Assembly (NCBI RefSeq): GCF_025263485.1
Contig: NZ_CP079863.1
Location: forward strand, 2,232,001-2,296,000
Origin: Mycobacterium sp. SMC-2
GTDB taxonomy: Bacteria > Actinomycetota > Actinomycetes > Mycobacteriales > Mycobacteriaceae
Direction: 5' to 3'
Length of the DNA stretch: 64,000 bases
Of this stretch, positions 51,367-62,020 are shown one piece after another (positions within the stretch are counted from its first letter, which is position 1; each line of letters begins with the position of its first letter). Position numbers and translations under genes: made by a program. The notes beneath the pieces were generated by a model, which made no database searches, had not been told where the DNA came from, and saw only the letters and a program-made list of their open reading frames with translations.

Positions 51367-51796
51367 CCGGCGCCCGTGTTCCCGTTCGCCGGACGCTGCT
51401 CGTCTCACTCGTGATCGTGCTGGCGATGATCGGGCTGGTCGGGTGGGTCGGGCTGCGCGCGCACCACCAAGCGCGCCAAACGCAGGAGCAGCGGTCGAGC
51501 GTGACGTGGGGGCCGCGCGCGAGCTGGTGGCGGGCCGGTTCAAAGACGCCTACACGTCGCTGACCCACGACGTGGTCATCCCCGGTTCGAAGCGGAAACA
51601 CATCTCCGCGGTGGCGAGTGTCCAGTCCGCGGCGCCGGTGTCGGCGGGGCCCGGCCACGGGGTGGTTCTGCTGTTCGTCAACCAGACGACGATCGTAGGC
51701 GCCGACGCGCCCGTGTGTACACGGCGTCGAGCGTGCGGGTAACGCTGGACAAGGTCCGACGGACGGTGGCCGATATCAGGTTTCGACCCGGTCTAG
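51336..51796 (+). pseudogene. Mce-associated membrane protein, multiply frameshifted
   Basis: ATG at 51336 gives MADDAATTEIAGARVPVRRT and an intact transmembrane helix (LLVSLVIVLAMIGLVGWVGL). After about 51490 the coding quality moves to a second frame (ARELVAGRFKDAYTSLTHDV, then AVVLLFVNQTTIVG-like), then near 51713 to a third (YTASSVRVTLDKVRRTVADI), and the natural end FDPV-TAG at 51784-51796 is in yet another. The DUF-type Mce-associated domain is missing about 25-30 residues after the helix. At least three indels plus a deletion make this a decayed member of the family that ends mce operons. Confidence 0.82.
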
Positions 51797-51797
51797 A

Positions 51798-54050
<2,253 letters not shown>

Positions 54051-54089
54051 GGCGGAAACCCTACGCGGTGAGGGAGAATAGCGCCTGAT

Positions 54090-55619
54090 TTAGTACAGCG
54101 CCCGCACCGCATCGATGGTGTCGGCCTCGGCCGGGCCCTTGTCGTCGCGGTAACGCAGCACCCGGGCGAACCGCAGCGCCACACCGCCGGGGTAGCGCGA
54201 GGACTTCTGAACGCCGTCCAGCGCCACCTCGACCACCTGCTCGGGTCGCAGCCGCACGACATAACCGTCGGTGCCACCGACGGCGAGTTCGCCGAACCGG
54301 ACGGTCTGCCAGTCCAGCATGGCGTCGGTCATTCCCTTGAAAGTCTTTCCCACCATGACGAATTCACCGGTGGCGGGATCGCGCGCCCCCAGGTGGATGT
54401 TGGAGAGCTTGCCGCTTCGGCGCCCCGATCCCCACTCCACCGCGAGCACCACCAGGTCCAGCGTGTGCACCGGCTTGACCTTCAGCCAGCCCGCCCCGCG
54501 GCGGCCCGCCTGATACGGCGCGTCCGGAGCCTTGGCCAGCACGCCTTCGTGCCCGGCGGCCAGCGTCGCCTCCAGGAAGTCCTTGGCGGCCGTGGCATCG
54601 GACGTGACGAGCCGATCGACCCGCTGCGCGGCCGGCACCAGCGCATCCAGGGCGGCCAGCCGCTCGGTGGTCGGCGCGTCGAGCAGGTCGGCGCCGTCGC
54701 GGTGCAGGATGTCGAAGAAGAACACCGAAAGTGGTTGCGCCGCCTTGGCGGCAGCCACATCGACCGATCGGCCGAACCGCGACGCGGTGACCTGGAAGCG
54801 ATGCGGTGAGTTGTCGGGCCGCAGCGCGATCGCCTCACCGTCGACGATGAGGTCGCGCACCGGTAGGGCCAGCGTCGCCTCGACCACCTCGGGCAGCCGG
54901 GCGGTGACGTCGCCGAGGCTTCGGGTGTAGACGGTGACGTCCTCGCCCGACCGGTGAATCTGCACCCGGGCGCCGTCCAGCTTCGCCTCGAAGATCGTTG
55001 TGCCACCGTGGCGTTCCAGCGCATCGACCACCCCGGTCGCGGTCTGCGCGAGCATCGGGCCGACCGGCCGACCGACCCGCAGGGCGAACGTGTCGAGCGC
55101 CCCGGCGCTGCCGCCCAGGGCGGCGGCCGCCACGCCCGGCAAGTCCCCGCCCAGCATCGCGGCGCGCTGTACCGACGCCAGCGGAAGGTCGGCGGCCTTG
55201 GCCACCGCGTCGGCCATGATCCCGGCCAGCGCCCCCTGGCGCAGCTCCCCGGAGAGCAACCGCAGCAGGAAGGTCTGCTCGGTGTCGGTGGCGGCGGCGA
55301 ACAAGCCGGCAATGAGCTCGGCGCGCCGCGCCTGCGACCCCTTGCCCGACACCGCCCCGATCTCCGAGAAGCCGGCGTCCACCCCGGCGACGGTCAGCGT
55401 CGGATGCGACGCCGGCGGCGGCCGCGAGCGCAACGAAGCCCAGCCGACCCCGATCTGGCGCTGGCGCAGCTCGCCCGAGAGCCAAAAGACCACGATCGCG
55501 ACACCGTCGGGGTCGTCCGCGGCGCGGCGCAACAGGTCGGCGATACGGGCGACCTTGGTCAGCCGCGACGACGTCCCGCCCACGTCAAGCGAGGTCGTCG
55601 CCACGTCGAGGAGGAGCAC
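54090..55619 (-). CDS. ligB: ATP-dependent DNA ligase LigB
   Basis: A 509-residue ATP-dependent ligase. Motif [14 protein letters not shown] has the adenylated Lys near 213; motif [14 protein letters not shown]; motif [17 protein letters not shown]; motif [16 protein letters not shown]. An N-terminal helical DNA-binding domain ([19 protein letters not shown]) precedes the catalytic core and an OB fold ends at [20 protein letters not shown]. Accessory repair ligase, not the essential NAD-dependent LigA. It starts 39 bp upstream of cstA on the same strand and is likely its operon partner. Confidence 0.96.
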   Translation of the reverse strand: MLLLDVATTSLDVGGTSSRLTKVARIADLLRRAADDPDGVAIVVFWLSGELRQRQIGVGWASLRSRPPPASHPTLTVAGVDAGFSEIGAVSGKGSQARRAELIAGLFAAATDTEQTFLLRLLSGELRQGALAGIMADAVAKAADLPLASVQRAAMLGGDLPGVAAAALGGSAGALDTFALRVGRPVGPMLAQTATGVVDALERHGGTTIFEAKLDGARVQIHRSGEDVTVYTRSLGDVTARLPEVVEATLALPVRDLIVDGEAIALRPDNSPHRFQVTASRFGRSVDVAAAKAAQPLSVFFFDILHRDGADLLDAPTTERLAALDALVPAAQRVDRLVTSDATAAKDFLEATLAAGHEGVLAKAPDAPYQAGRRGAGWLKVKPVHTLDLVVLAVEWGSGRRSGKLSNIHLGARDPATGEFVMVGKTFKGMTDAMLDWQTVRFGELAVGGTDGYVVRLRPEQVVEVALDGVQKSSRYPGGVALRFARVLRYRDDKGPAEADTIDAVRALY

Positions 55620-55730
55620 GAAATCAGCTTGGCATGGCTCGCCGACAACCCTCGGCGGCGGACACGCTAGCGTGCCTACGTAACGTTACAAATTGCATGG
55701 GATCTGACAACCCCGAAAGGAAGGGTCCGG

Positions 55731-56489
55731 ATGGAGATCAACGGGAAGAAGGTCGTCGTCGTCGGCGGCGCGTCGGGAATGGGGCGCGCCTCCGCGGAGC
55801 TGTTGCACGAGCGTGGCGCGCAGGTCGCGATCCTCGACCGCGAGGGCTCCGACGGCAAGGAGGTCGCCGAGAGCATCGGAGGCAAGTTCTACGCGGTTGA
55901 CGTCACCGACTTCAAGGGCACCGAGGAGACGCTGCAAACAGCGGTCGACGAACTCGGCGGGCTGCACGTCATCGTGACGACCGCCGGCGGCGGCATCGCC
56001 AAGCGGACGATGACGAAGTCCGGTCCCCATGACCTCGAATCCTTCCAATCCGTGATCGACCTGAACCTCATCGCCACGTTCAACATCAGCCGGCTCGCCG
56101 CCGCGCACATGGCCAAGAACGACCCCGAGGACGAGGAGCGCGGCGTCATCATCAACACCGCTTCCATCGCTGCCTTCGAGGGCCAGATCGGGCAGGTCGC
56201 CTACACCGCCGCCAAGGCGGGCATCGCCGGCATGTGCCTGACCATGGCCCGCGACCTGGGCTCGCTGGGCATCCGCGTGCTGGCGATCGCGCCGAGCCTG
56301 TTCGCCACCGGATTGACACAGGGTATTCCCGACGAGTTCGCGGCGGCACTCACCAAGGACGCGGCGTTCCCCAAGCGCCTCGGCCGGCCGATCGAGTACG
56401 CCAAGCTGGTGGCGGCGATCGTGGACAACCCGATGCTCAACGGCCAGTGCCTGCGGCTGGACGCCGGGCAGCGGTTCGCGCCCAAGTAG
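55731..56489 (+). CDS. Short-chain dehydrogenase (3-hydroxyacyl-CoA type)
   Basis: A 252-residue SDR. VVVVGGASGMGRASAELLHE and an acidic LDREGSDG indicate NAD as cofactor. VTTAGGGIAKR, then VIINTASIAAFEGQIGQVAY and TAAKAGIAGMCLTMARDL hold the catalytic Ser and Y-x-x-x-K. The sequence is close to HSD17B10-like 3-hydroxyacyl-CoA dehydrogenases. It is followed by an acyl-CoA dehydrogenase gene in the same direction, so a beta-oxidation role is plausible. GAAAGGAAG precedes the ATG. Confidence 0.92.
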   Translation: MEINGKKVVVVGGASGMGRASAELLHERGAQVAILDREGSDGKEVAESIGGKFYAVDVTDFKGTEETLQTAVDELGGLHVIVTTAGGGIAKRTMTKSGPHDLESFQSVIDLNLIATFNISRLAAAHMAKNDPEDEERGVIINTASIAAFEGQIGQVAYTAAKAGIAGMCLTMARDLGSLGIRVLAIAPSLFATGLTQGIPDEFAAALTKDAAFPKRLGRPIEYAKLVAAIVDNPMLNGQCLRLDAGQRFAPK

Positions 56490-56519
56490 CCACCCCCACG
56501 GGTCGCCCTCCTCGCATTA

Positions 56520-56528
56520 AGTACACTC
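56520..56528. promoter_or_regulatory. Shared AGTACACTC site upstream of the two-domain acyl-CoA dehydrogenase
   Basis: The nonamer AGTACACTC appears here and again at 59209-59217, before the thiolase/DUF35 pair. TACACT could be a -10 element; no matching -35 is evident, so it may instead be part of an operator for the double GntR regulator encoded at 60.5 kb. Both readings are inference from repetition. Confidence 0.4.
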
Positions 56529-56539
56529 TTTAGGCAGCC

Positions 56540-56564
56540 GCCCCGCTTCCCCTCGAAGCGGGGC
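56540..56564 (+). promoter_or_regulatory. 10-bp stem-loop in the leader of the acyl-CoA dehydrogenase
   Basis: GCCCCGCTTC and GAAGCGGGGC pair perfectly around a five-base loop, 33 bp before the ATG at 56597. It lacks a U-tract, so it is a poor intrinsic terminator for the SDR gene. If the TACACT at 56522 is the promoter, the structure is close to the 5' end of the mRNA and could protect it or control translation. Confidence 0.5.
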
Positions 56565-56596
56565 AGGCTACCCAGCCGGTAGCGAGGAGGGCCCTC

Positions 56597-58759
56597 ATGG
56601 GTATCGCACTGACCGACGACCACCGCGAACTCACCGAAGTCGCCCGCGGCTTCCTGAAGTCGCAGAAGGCCCGTTGGGCGGCGCGGTCGCTGCTCGACGC
56701 CGCCGAGGAGTCGCGGCCGCCGTTCTGGCAGAACCTGGTCGAGCTGGGGTGGCTCGGACTGCACATCGACGAGGAACACGGCGGTTCCGGCTTCGGACTG
56801 CCCGAACTCGTGGTGGTGGTCGAAGAACTCGGCCGCGCCGTAGCGCCCGGGCCATTCGTGCCGACCGTGATCGCGTCGGCGGTGATCGCCAAAGACGGTA
56901 GCGCCGAACAGAAGTCGCGGCTGCTGCCGGGGTTGATCAACGGGACGGTCACCGCCGGGATCGGCCTGGACGGGCAGGTGCGACTCAAGAACGGGATCGC
57001 GGACGGTGACGCCGGGATCGTGCTGGGCGCCGGGCTGGCCGAGCTGCTGCTGATCGCCGCGGGCGAGGATGTGCTGTTGCTGGAACGCGGTCGCGCAGGG
57101 GTCTCGGTCGAGGTGCCGAACAACTTCGACCCGACCCGGCGCTCCGGGCGCGTCCGCCTCGAGAACGTGAATGTCGGCCCCGACGACGTCCTGACGGGCG
57201 CGCGGGCGTCGGCGCTGGCCCGTGCCCGGACGTTGCTGGCCGCCGAGGCGGTGGGTGGCGCGGCGGACTGCGTGGACGCCGCGGTCGACTATGCCAAGGT
57301 GCGGCAGCAATTCGGGCGCACCATCGCCACTTTCCAAGCGGTGAAGCATCATTGCGCCAACATGCTGGTGGCCGCCGAGTCGGCGGTCGCGGCGGTGTGG
57401 GATGCCTCGCGCGCGGCGTCCGAGGACGAGGAGCAGTTCCGGCTGGCCGCCGCGGTGGCCGCGGTCCTGGCGTTCCCCGCCTATGCGCGCAACGCCGAGC
57501 TGAACATCCAGGTGCACGGCGGCATCGGTTTCACCTGGGAGCACGACGCGCATCTGCACCTGCGCCGCGCGCTGGTGGTCGCGGCGCTGTTCGGTGGCGA
57601 CGCGCCGGCCCGGGATGTCTTCGAGCGCACCGCCGCCGGCGCCAAGCGGGAGAACAGCCTGGACCTGCCGCCCGAGGCCGAAGAGCTGCGCACCCGGATC
57701 CACGCCGACGCCGCCGAGATCGCGCGCCTGGACAAAGAGGCGCAACGCGACAAGCTGATCGAAACGGGCTACGTCATGCCGCACTGGCCCAAGCCATGGG
57801 GCCGCGCCGCCGATGCCGTCGAGCAGTTGGTCATCGAGGAGGAATTCCGCGCGGCCGGCATCAAACGGCCCGACTACTCGATCACCGGCTGGGTGATCCT
57901 GACCCTGATCCAGCACGGAACCGATTGGCAGATCGAACGGTTCGTGGAGAAGGCGCTCCGGCAAGAAGAGATCTGGTGCCAGCTGTTCTCCGAGCCCGAG
58001 GCCGGCTCCGACGCGGCGTCCGTCAAGACCCGCGCCACCCGGGTGGACGGCGGCTGGAAGATCAACGGGCAGAAGGTGTGGACCAGCGGGGCGCAATACT
58101 GCGCGCGCGGCCTGGCCACCGTGCGCACCGACCCGGAGGCCCCCAAGCACGCCGGGATCACCACGGTGATCATCGACATGAAGGGTCCTGGCGTGGAGGT
58201 GCGGCCGCTGCGGCAGATCACCGGCGGGTCGGAATTCAACGAGGTGTTCTTCAACGACGTGTTCGTCCCCGACGAGGACGTCGTCGGGGTGCCCAACTCG
58301 GGGTGGACGGTCGCGCGCGCGACGCTCGGCAACGAGCGGGTCAGCATCGGCGGCAGCGGATCGTTCTACGAGGGCTTGGCGTCCACCCTGGTGCAGCTCG
58401 CGCAGCAGTCGGATCGCCTGGCGGGGGCGCCGATTCGGATCGGCTCGTTCCTCGCCGACGATCACGCGCTGCGGCTGCTGAACTTGCGTCGCGCCGCCCG
58501 CAGTGTCGAGGGCGCCGGGCCGGGGCCCGAAGGCAACATCACCAAACTGAAGCTGGCCGAGCACATGGTGGACGGCGCCGCGATCTGGGCGGCGCTGGCG
58601 GGGCCCGAGGTCGCGCTGATGGACGGACCCGGTGCGGTGGTGGGCCGCCTGGCGATGGGGGCCCGCGGCATGGCGATCGCGGGCGGCACCTCGGAGGTCA
58701 CCCGCAATCAGATCGCCGAGCGGATCCTCGGCATGCCGCGTGACCCGCTGATCAACTAA
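56597..58759 (+). CDS. Two-domain acyl-CoA dehydrogenase (FadE22-like)
   Basis: A 720-residue tandem fusion of two ACAD folds. The N-terminal half (1-340) has LTDDHRELTEVARGFLKSQK, a truncated middle and a helical part ending LNIQVHGGIGFTWEHDAHLH. The C-terminal half (about 360-720) has the complete MTEP-equivalent LFSEPEAGSDAASV, INGQKVWTSGAQYCA, and the catalytic AIAGGTSEVTRNQIAERILG. Such single-chain heterodimers resemble FadE26/27-type alpha2beta2 enzymes acting on sterol- or branched-chain thioesters. The position next to the ligB and GntR genes matches fadE22 in the M. tuberculosis backbone. AGGAGGG precedes the start. Confidence 0.93.
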   Translation: MGIALTDDHRELTEVARGFLKSQKARWAARSLLDAAEESRPPFWQNLVELGWLGLHIDEEHGGSGFGLPELVVVVEELGRAVAPGPFVPTVIASAVIAKDGSAEQKSRLLPGLINGTVTAGIGLDGQVRLKNGIADGDAGIVLGAGLAELLLIAAGEDVLLLERGRAGVSVEVPNNFDPTRRSGRVRLENVNVGPDDVLTGARASALARARTLLAAEAVGGAADCVDAAVDYAKVRQQFGRTIATFQAVKHHCANMLVAAESAVAAVWDASRAASEDEEQFRLAAAVAAVLAFPAYARNAELNIQVHGGIGFTWEHDAHLHLRRALVVAALFGGDAPARDVFERTAAGAKRENSLDLPPEAEELRTRIHADAAEIARLDKEAQRDKLIETGYVMPHWPKPWGRAADAVEQLVIEEEFRAAGIKRPDYSITGWVILTLIQHGTDWQIERFVEKALRQEEIWCQLFSEPEAGSDAASVKTRATRVDGGWKINGQKVWTSGAQYCARGLATVRTDPEAPKHAGITTVIIDMKGPGVEVRPLRQITGGSEFNEVFFNDVFVPDEDVVGVPNSGWTVARATLGNERVSIGGSGSFYEGLASTLVQLAQQSDRLAGAPIRIGSFLADDHALRLLNLRRAARSVEGAGPGPEGNITKLKLAEHMVDGAAIWAALAGPEVALMDGPGAVVGRLAMGARGMAIAGGTSEVTRNQIAERILGMPRDPLIN

Positions 58760-58863
58760 CGCCCTTCCTGTTCCTGCTCGTTCCCGCGAGCGTCCGTGTT
58801 TGTACGACGACACGCCGCGCACGGCGGCATTCTGTGGACGCTCTGCGCGTGGGGCGCCGGGTG

Positions 58864-59199
58864 CTAGGCCGGGGCGAACTGTGGTGCGCCGCCGCTGCCC
58901 TTTTCCGGCTGGAGTGTGACGGGCATGCCGCACCTGACCGAATCAGGTTCGCAGCCAACGATGTTGGCGGCCACCCGCAGGCCTTCTTGTTCGGCGAGTT
59001 CGACGATGGCGATCACGTACGGGACGGGGATTTCCGGGTTATACGGGTGGTAGTTGACCGTGTAAGTGAACACCGTGCCGCGTCCAGAGACGGGCCGCGC
59101 GACCAGCTTGCCGCCGCAGGCGCGGCACTCGCCGCTCGCCGGATGCACCCAGCGCGCACAGTCCTCGCAGTATTCGATGAGCAGCGGCTCGTCCGGCAC
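58864..59199 (-). CDS. DUF35 OB-fold acyl-CoA-associated protein
   Basis: A 111-residue protein with an N-terminal zinc ribbon (Cys11, Cys14, Cys25, Cys28, in YCEDCARW and GECRACG) and an OB fold: RGTVFTYTVNYHPYNPEIPV, then YVIAIVELAEQEGLRVAANI. DUF35 proteins partner thiolase-like lipid-transfer proteins, for example ChsH2 with Ltp2 in steroid side-chain cleavage, where the pair is a retro-aldolase. The partner is encoded divergently 53 bp away. The C-terminus is Gly/Pro-rich. Confidence 0.88.
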   Translation of the reverse strand: MPDEPLLIEYCEDCARWVHPASGECRACGGKLVARPVSGRGTVFTYTVNYHPYNPEIPVPYVIAIVELAEQEGLRVAANIVGCEPDSVRCGMPVTLQPEKGSGGAPQFAPA

Positions 59200-59208
59200 G
59201 ACGAATAC

Positions 59209-59217
59209 AGTACACTC
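59209..59217. promoter_or_regulatory. Second AGTACACTC site between DUF35 and thiolase genes
   Basis: The same nonamer as at 56520, in the 53-bp gap between the divergent DUF35 and lipid-transfer thiolase genes. Either a -10 element (TACACT) for the plus-strand gene or half of a regulator site serving both directions. Confidence 0.4.
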
Positions 59218-59252
59218 AATTGATCCGATGCGGGGCTGTGGGCTGACGGGCG

Positions 59253-60452
59253 GTGTGCATGACGCATTTCGAGAAGGACGCGATCCTGTCCGGCATCGGC
59301 ATCTCGCGGATCGGTCGTCGCACCGGCATCGCGGGCGTGGAGTTGACCATGGAAGCGGTGCGGTCCGCCATCGAGGACGCCGGCCTGCGCCCCTCCGACA
59401 TCGACGGCATAGCGACGTTGGGCGATACCCCCGCCGAGGACGTCAATGCCCGACTGCGGATCGAGGCGGCGGATTGCGGGTCCGGCTTCGGCACCGGCGG
59501 CTTGCTCAGCCCGGTGATGTCGGCGTGCCGCGCGGTCGCCGAGCGCCGCGCCCGCCATGTGGTGGTGTACCGGACCATCCAGATGCTCGGGGGCACTGTC
59601 CCGGTGAAGCCGCAGGAGGACGCCCCGGCGCCGCCGCTGGCGCGAATGTTCGAGGCGCCGGTGGGTGCGGAACGGCCGGCCGTCGGCGCGATGGACGACG
59701 TCAACGACCTGGTCGCGGCCAACGCATACTCCGCCGCCAACTGGCTGGCGCTCAACTGCCGGCGTCACATGGAGCTGTACGGCACCACCAAGCAGCAGCT
59801 GGGCTGGGTGGCGCTCAACGGCAGGCGCAACGCCGCGCTGAATCCGCGCGCCGTGTACCGCGATCCGATGACGATGGCCGATTACCTGAGCGCGCGGCCG
59901 GTGTCCACCCCGTTTGGGCTGCTGGACTGCGATGTCCCGATCGACGGCTCGATCGCGGTCGTGGTGTCGCACGCGGAGTACGCGCGTGACTGCGGCCACC
60001 GCGCGGTGGCCGTCGAGGCGATCGGCGGCTCCGACGGCGCCGGCGGCTGGTTCCACCGCGCCGACTACCCGAAGATGGCCATGTCGGATGCGGCGGCGCA
60101 GATGTGGTCACGCACGGAGCTGAAGCCGTCGGACGTCAAGGTCGCCGAGCTGTACGACGGCTTCACCTATCTGACCCTCGCGTGGCTGGAAGCCCTGGGC
60201 ATCTGTGGCGACGGCGAGGCCGGGCCGTATGTCGAGGGTGGCGCGCGGATCGCCCGCGACGGTGAACTCCCCCTGAACACCTACGGCGGCCAACTGTCGG
60301 CCGGGCGCATGCACGGCTACTGGGCGTTGCACGAGGGTTGTCTGCAGTTGCGCGGCGAGGCGGGGGAGCGGCAGGTGTCGCATCGCCCGGACGTTGGGGT
60401 CGTGTCCGTGGGGGGTGGGCCCGTCGCCGGCTGCATGTTGCTCACATGCTGA
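59253..60452 (+). CDS. Thiolase-fold lipid-transfer protein, Ltp2-like aldolase
   Basis: A 399-residue non-canonical thiolase. It has the thiolase fold (ILSGIGISRIGRRTG, AIEDAGLRPSDIDGIATLGD) but lacks the usual Cys-nucleophile motif; the centre is AECGSGFGTGGLLSPV-like, and later AELYDGFTYLTLAWLEALGI, NTYGGQLSAGRMHGYWALHE. This is the arrangement of Ltp2-type aldolases, which use Tyr residues and cut a 17-hydroxy-steroid acyl-CoA or similar by retro-aldol with a DUF35 partner. The GTG at 59253 or ATG at 59259 may start it. The partner gene is directly divergent. Confidence 0.88.
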   Translation: MCMTHFEKDAILSGIGISRIGRRTGIAGVELTMEAVRSAIEDAGLRPSDIDGIATLGDTPAEDVNARLRIEAADCGSGFGTGGLLSPVMSACRAVAERRARHVVVYRTIQMLGGTVPVKPQEDAPAPPLARMFEAPVGAERPAVGAMDDVNDLVAANAYSAANWLALNCRRHMELYGTTKQQLGWVALNGRRNAALNPRAVYRDPMTMADYLSARPVSTPFGLLDCDVPIDGSIAVVVSHAEYARDCGHRAVAVEAIGGSDGAGGWFHRADYPKMAMSDAAAQMWSRTELKPSDVKVAELYDGFTYLTLAWLEALGICGDGEAGPYVEGGARIARDGELPLNTYGGQLSAGRMHGYWALHEGCLQLRGEAGERQVSHRPDVGVVSVGGGPVAGCMLLTC

Positions 60453-60485
60453 AAACACTTGTGGCACTTGATCTTCGGTCCTGAT

Positions 60486-61913
60486 ATGACTGCCGGCACC
60501 GCGGACAAACTGGCTTCCAAGATCGCGCGGGACCTCGAGGCGGAGATCGTTCGCCGGGGCTGGGCCACCGGCGAATCCCTGGGCTCCGAACACGAGTTGC
60601 AACAGCGCTTCGGGGTGAGTCGTTCGGTGCTGCGCGAGGCCATCCGGCTCGTCGAACACCATCAGGTCGCCCGGATGCGCCGCGGGCCGGGCGGCGGACT
60701 GATCATCTGCGAGCCCGACGCCGGCCCGGCCACCCGTGCCGTCGTCATCTATCTCGAATACCTGGGCACGACGCTGGGCGACCTGCTCAACGCGCGCCTG
60801 GTGCTCGAACCATTGGCGGCCTCGCTGGCCGCGGAACGGATCGACGAAGCGGGCATTGCGCGGCTGCGGGCGGTGCTGCGGTGCGAAGAGCAGTGGAAAC
60901 CGGGCTTGCCGGCGCCGCGGGACGAGTTCCACATCGCCTTGGCGGAGCAATCGAAAAACCCCGTCCTGCAACTGTTTATCGACGTGCTGGTGCGGCTCAC
61001 CACCCGCTACGCGCTACGGTCGCGGACGGACACCGCCTCCGAGGCCATCGAGGCGGTCGACCGGATGCACATCGACCACTCCGAGGTCGTCGCGGCCGTC
61101 ACTGCCGGCGACTCGGCGCGGGCCAAGACGCTCAGCGAACGTCACGTCGAGGCCGTGACCGCCTGGCTGCAGCATCACCACTCCGGCACCGCGAGAAGGC
61201 GCAAGCCGCGGCCACTCAACATCGAGGTCCCCCGCGGCAAGCTGGCGGAAATGCTGGCGGCCACCATCGGCGACGACATCGCGGCCGGCGGCTGGCAGGT
61301 CGGTTCGGTCTTCGGCACCGAAACCGCCCTGCTGGAGCGCTACCGCGTGAGCCGCGCGGTGCTCCGCGAAGCGGTGCGACTGCTCGAATACCACTCCATT
61401 GCGCACATGCGCCGCGGGCCCGGCGGTGGGCTGGTCATCGCTAAGCCCCAGGCGCAGGCCAGCATTGACACCATCGCGTTGTACCTGCAGTACCGCGACC
61501 CGAGCCGCGAAGACTTACAGTGCGTCCGGGACGCCATCGAGATCGACAACGTGGCCAAGGTGGTCAAGCGGCGCGGCGAACCCGGGGTGGCCGACTTTCT
61601 GGCCGCCCATCGGTGCGAGGTGGACGAAGCGTTTGGCGATGTGGCCGTCGCCGCGGTGGAGGAGTTCCGGTTCCACGTCGGACTGGCCCAACTGGCCGGC
61701 AATACGCTGCTCGACTTGTTCTTACGCATCCTCGTCGAGTTGTTTCGGCGGCACTGGTCGACTACTGACCAGCCGTCCCCAGCTTGGGCGGACGTCCTGG
61801 CCGTGCACCACGCTCACCTGCGGATCGCGGACGCGATCGAGGCGGGCGACGAGAGCCTGGCCCGCTATCGCGTTCGCCGTCACCTGGACGCCGCCGCCTC
61901 CTGGTGGTTGTAG
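60486..61913 (+). CDS. Fused double GntR/FCD-type regulator
   Basis: A 475-residue protein in which two complete GntR-FadR-like modules are joined. First: KLASKIARDLEAEIVRRGWA, then SEHELQQRFGVSRSVLREAI and RLVEHHQVARMRRGPGGGLI. Second, from about residue 245: KLAEMLAATIGDDIAAGGWQ, then TALLERYRVSRAVLREAVRL and LEYHSIAHMRRGPGGGLVIA. Each is followed by an FCD-type all-helical ligand domain with metal-binding Asp/His. One chain would thus resemble the homodimer. As recalled, M. tuberculosis Rv3060c beside fadE22 has the same plan. Likely regulator of the acyl-CoA genes upstream. The ATG at 60486 is preferred. Confidence 0.92.
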   Translation: MTAGTADKLASKIARDLEAEIVRRGWATGESLGSEHELQQRFGVSRSVLREAIRLVEHHQVARMRRGPGGGLIICEPDAGPATRAVVIYLEYLGTTLGDLLNARLVLEPLAASLAAERIDEAGIARLRAVLRCEEQWKPGLPAPRDEFHIALAEQSKNPVLQLFIDVLVRLTTRYALRSRTDTASEAIEAVDRMHIDHSEVVAAVTAGDSARAKTLSERHVEAVTAWLQHHHSGTARRRKPRPLNIEVPRGKLAEMLAATIGDDIAAGGWQVGSVFGTETALLERYRVSRAVLREAVRLLEYHSIAHMRRGPGGGLVIAKPQAQASIDTIALYLQYRDPSREDLQCVRDAIEIDNVAKVVKRRGEPGVADFLAAHRCEVDEAFGDVAVAAVEEFRFHVGLAQLAGNTLLDLFLRILVELFRRHWSTTDQPSPAWADVLAVHHAHLRIADAIEAGDESLARYRVRRHLDAAASWWL

Positions 61914-62020
61914 CGAGTACTGAGTCACAGATGTGATGTGCAGCGCGGTATAGCGAGAGCCCGTCGGGGGTATTGGGGAGGAAGAACGCAGGCGGCTGGT
62001 CCAGCAGGGGGTTGGCATTA

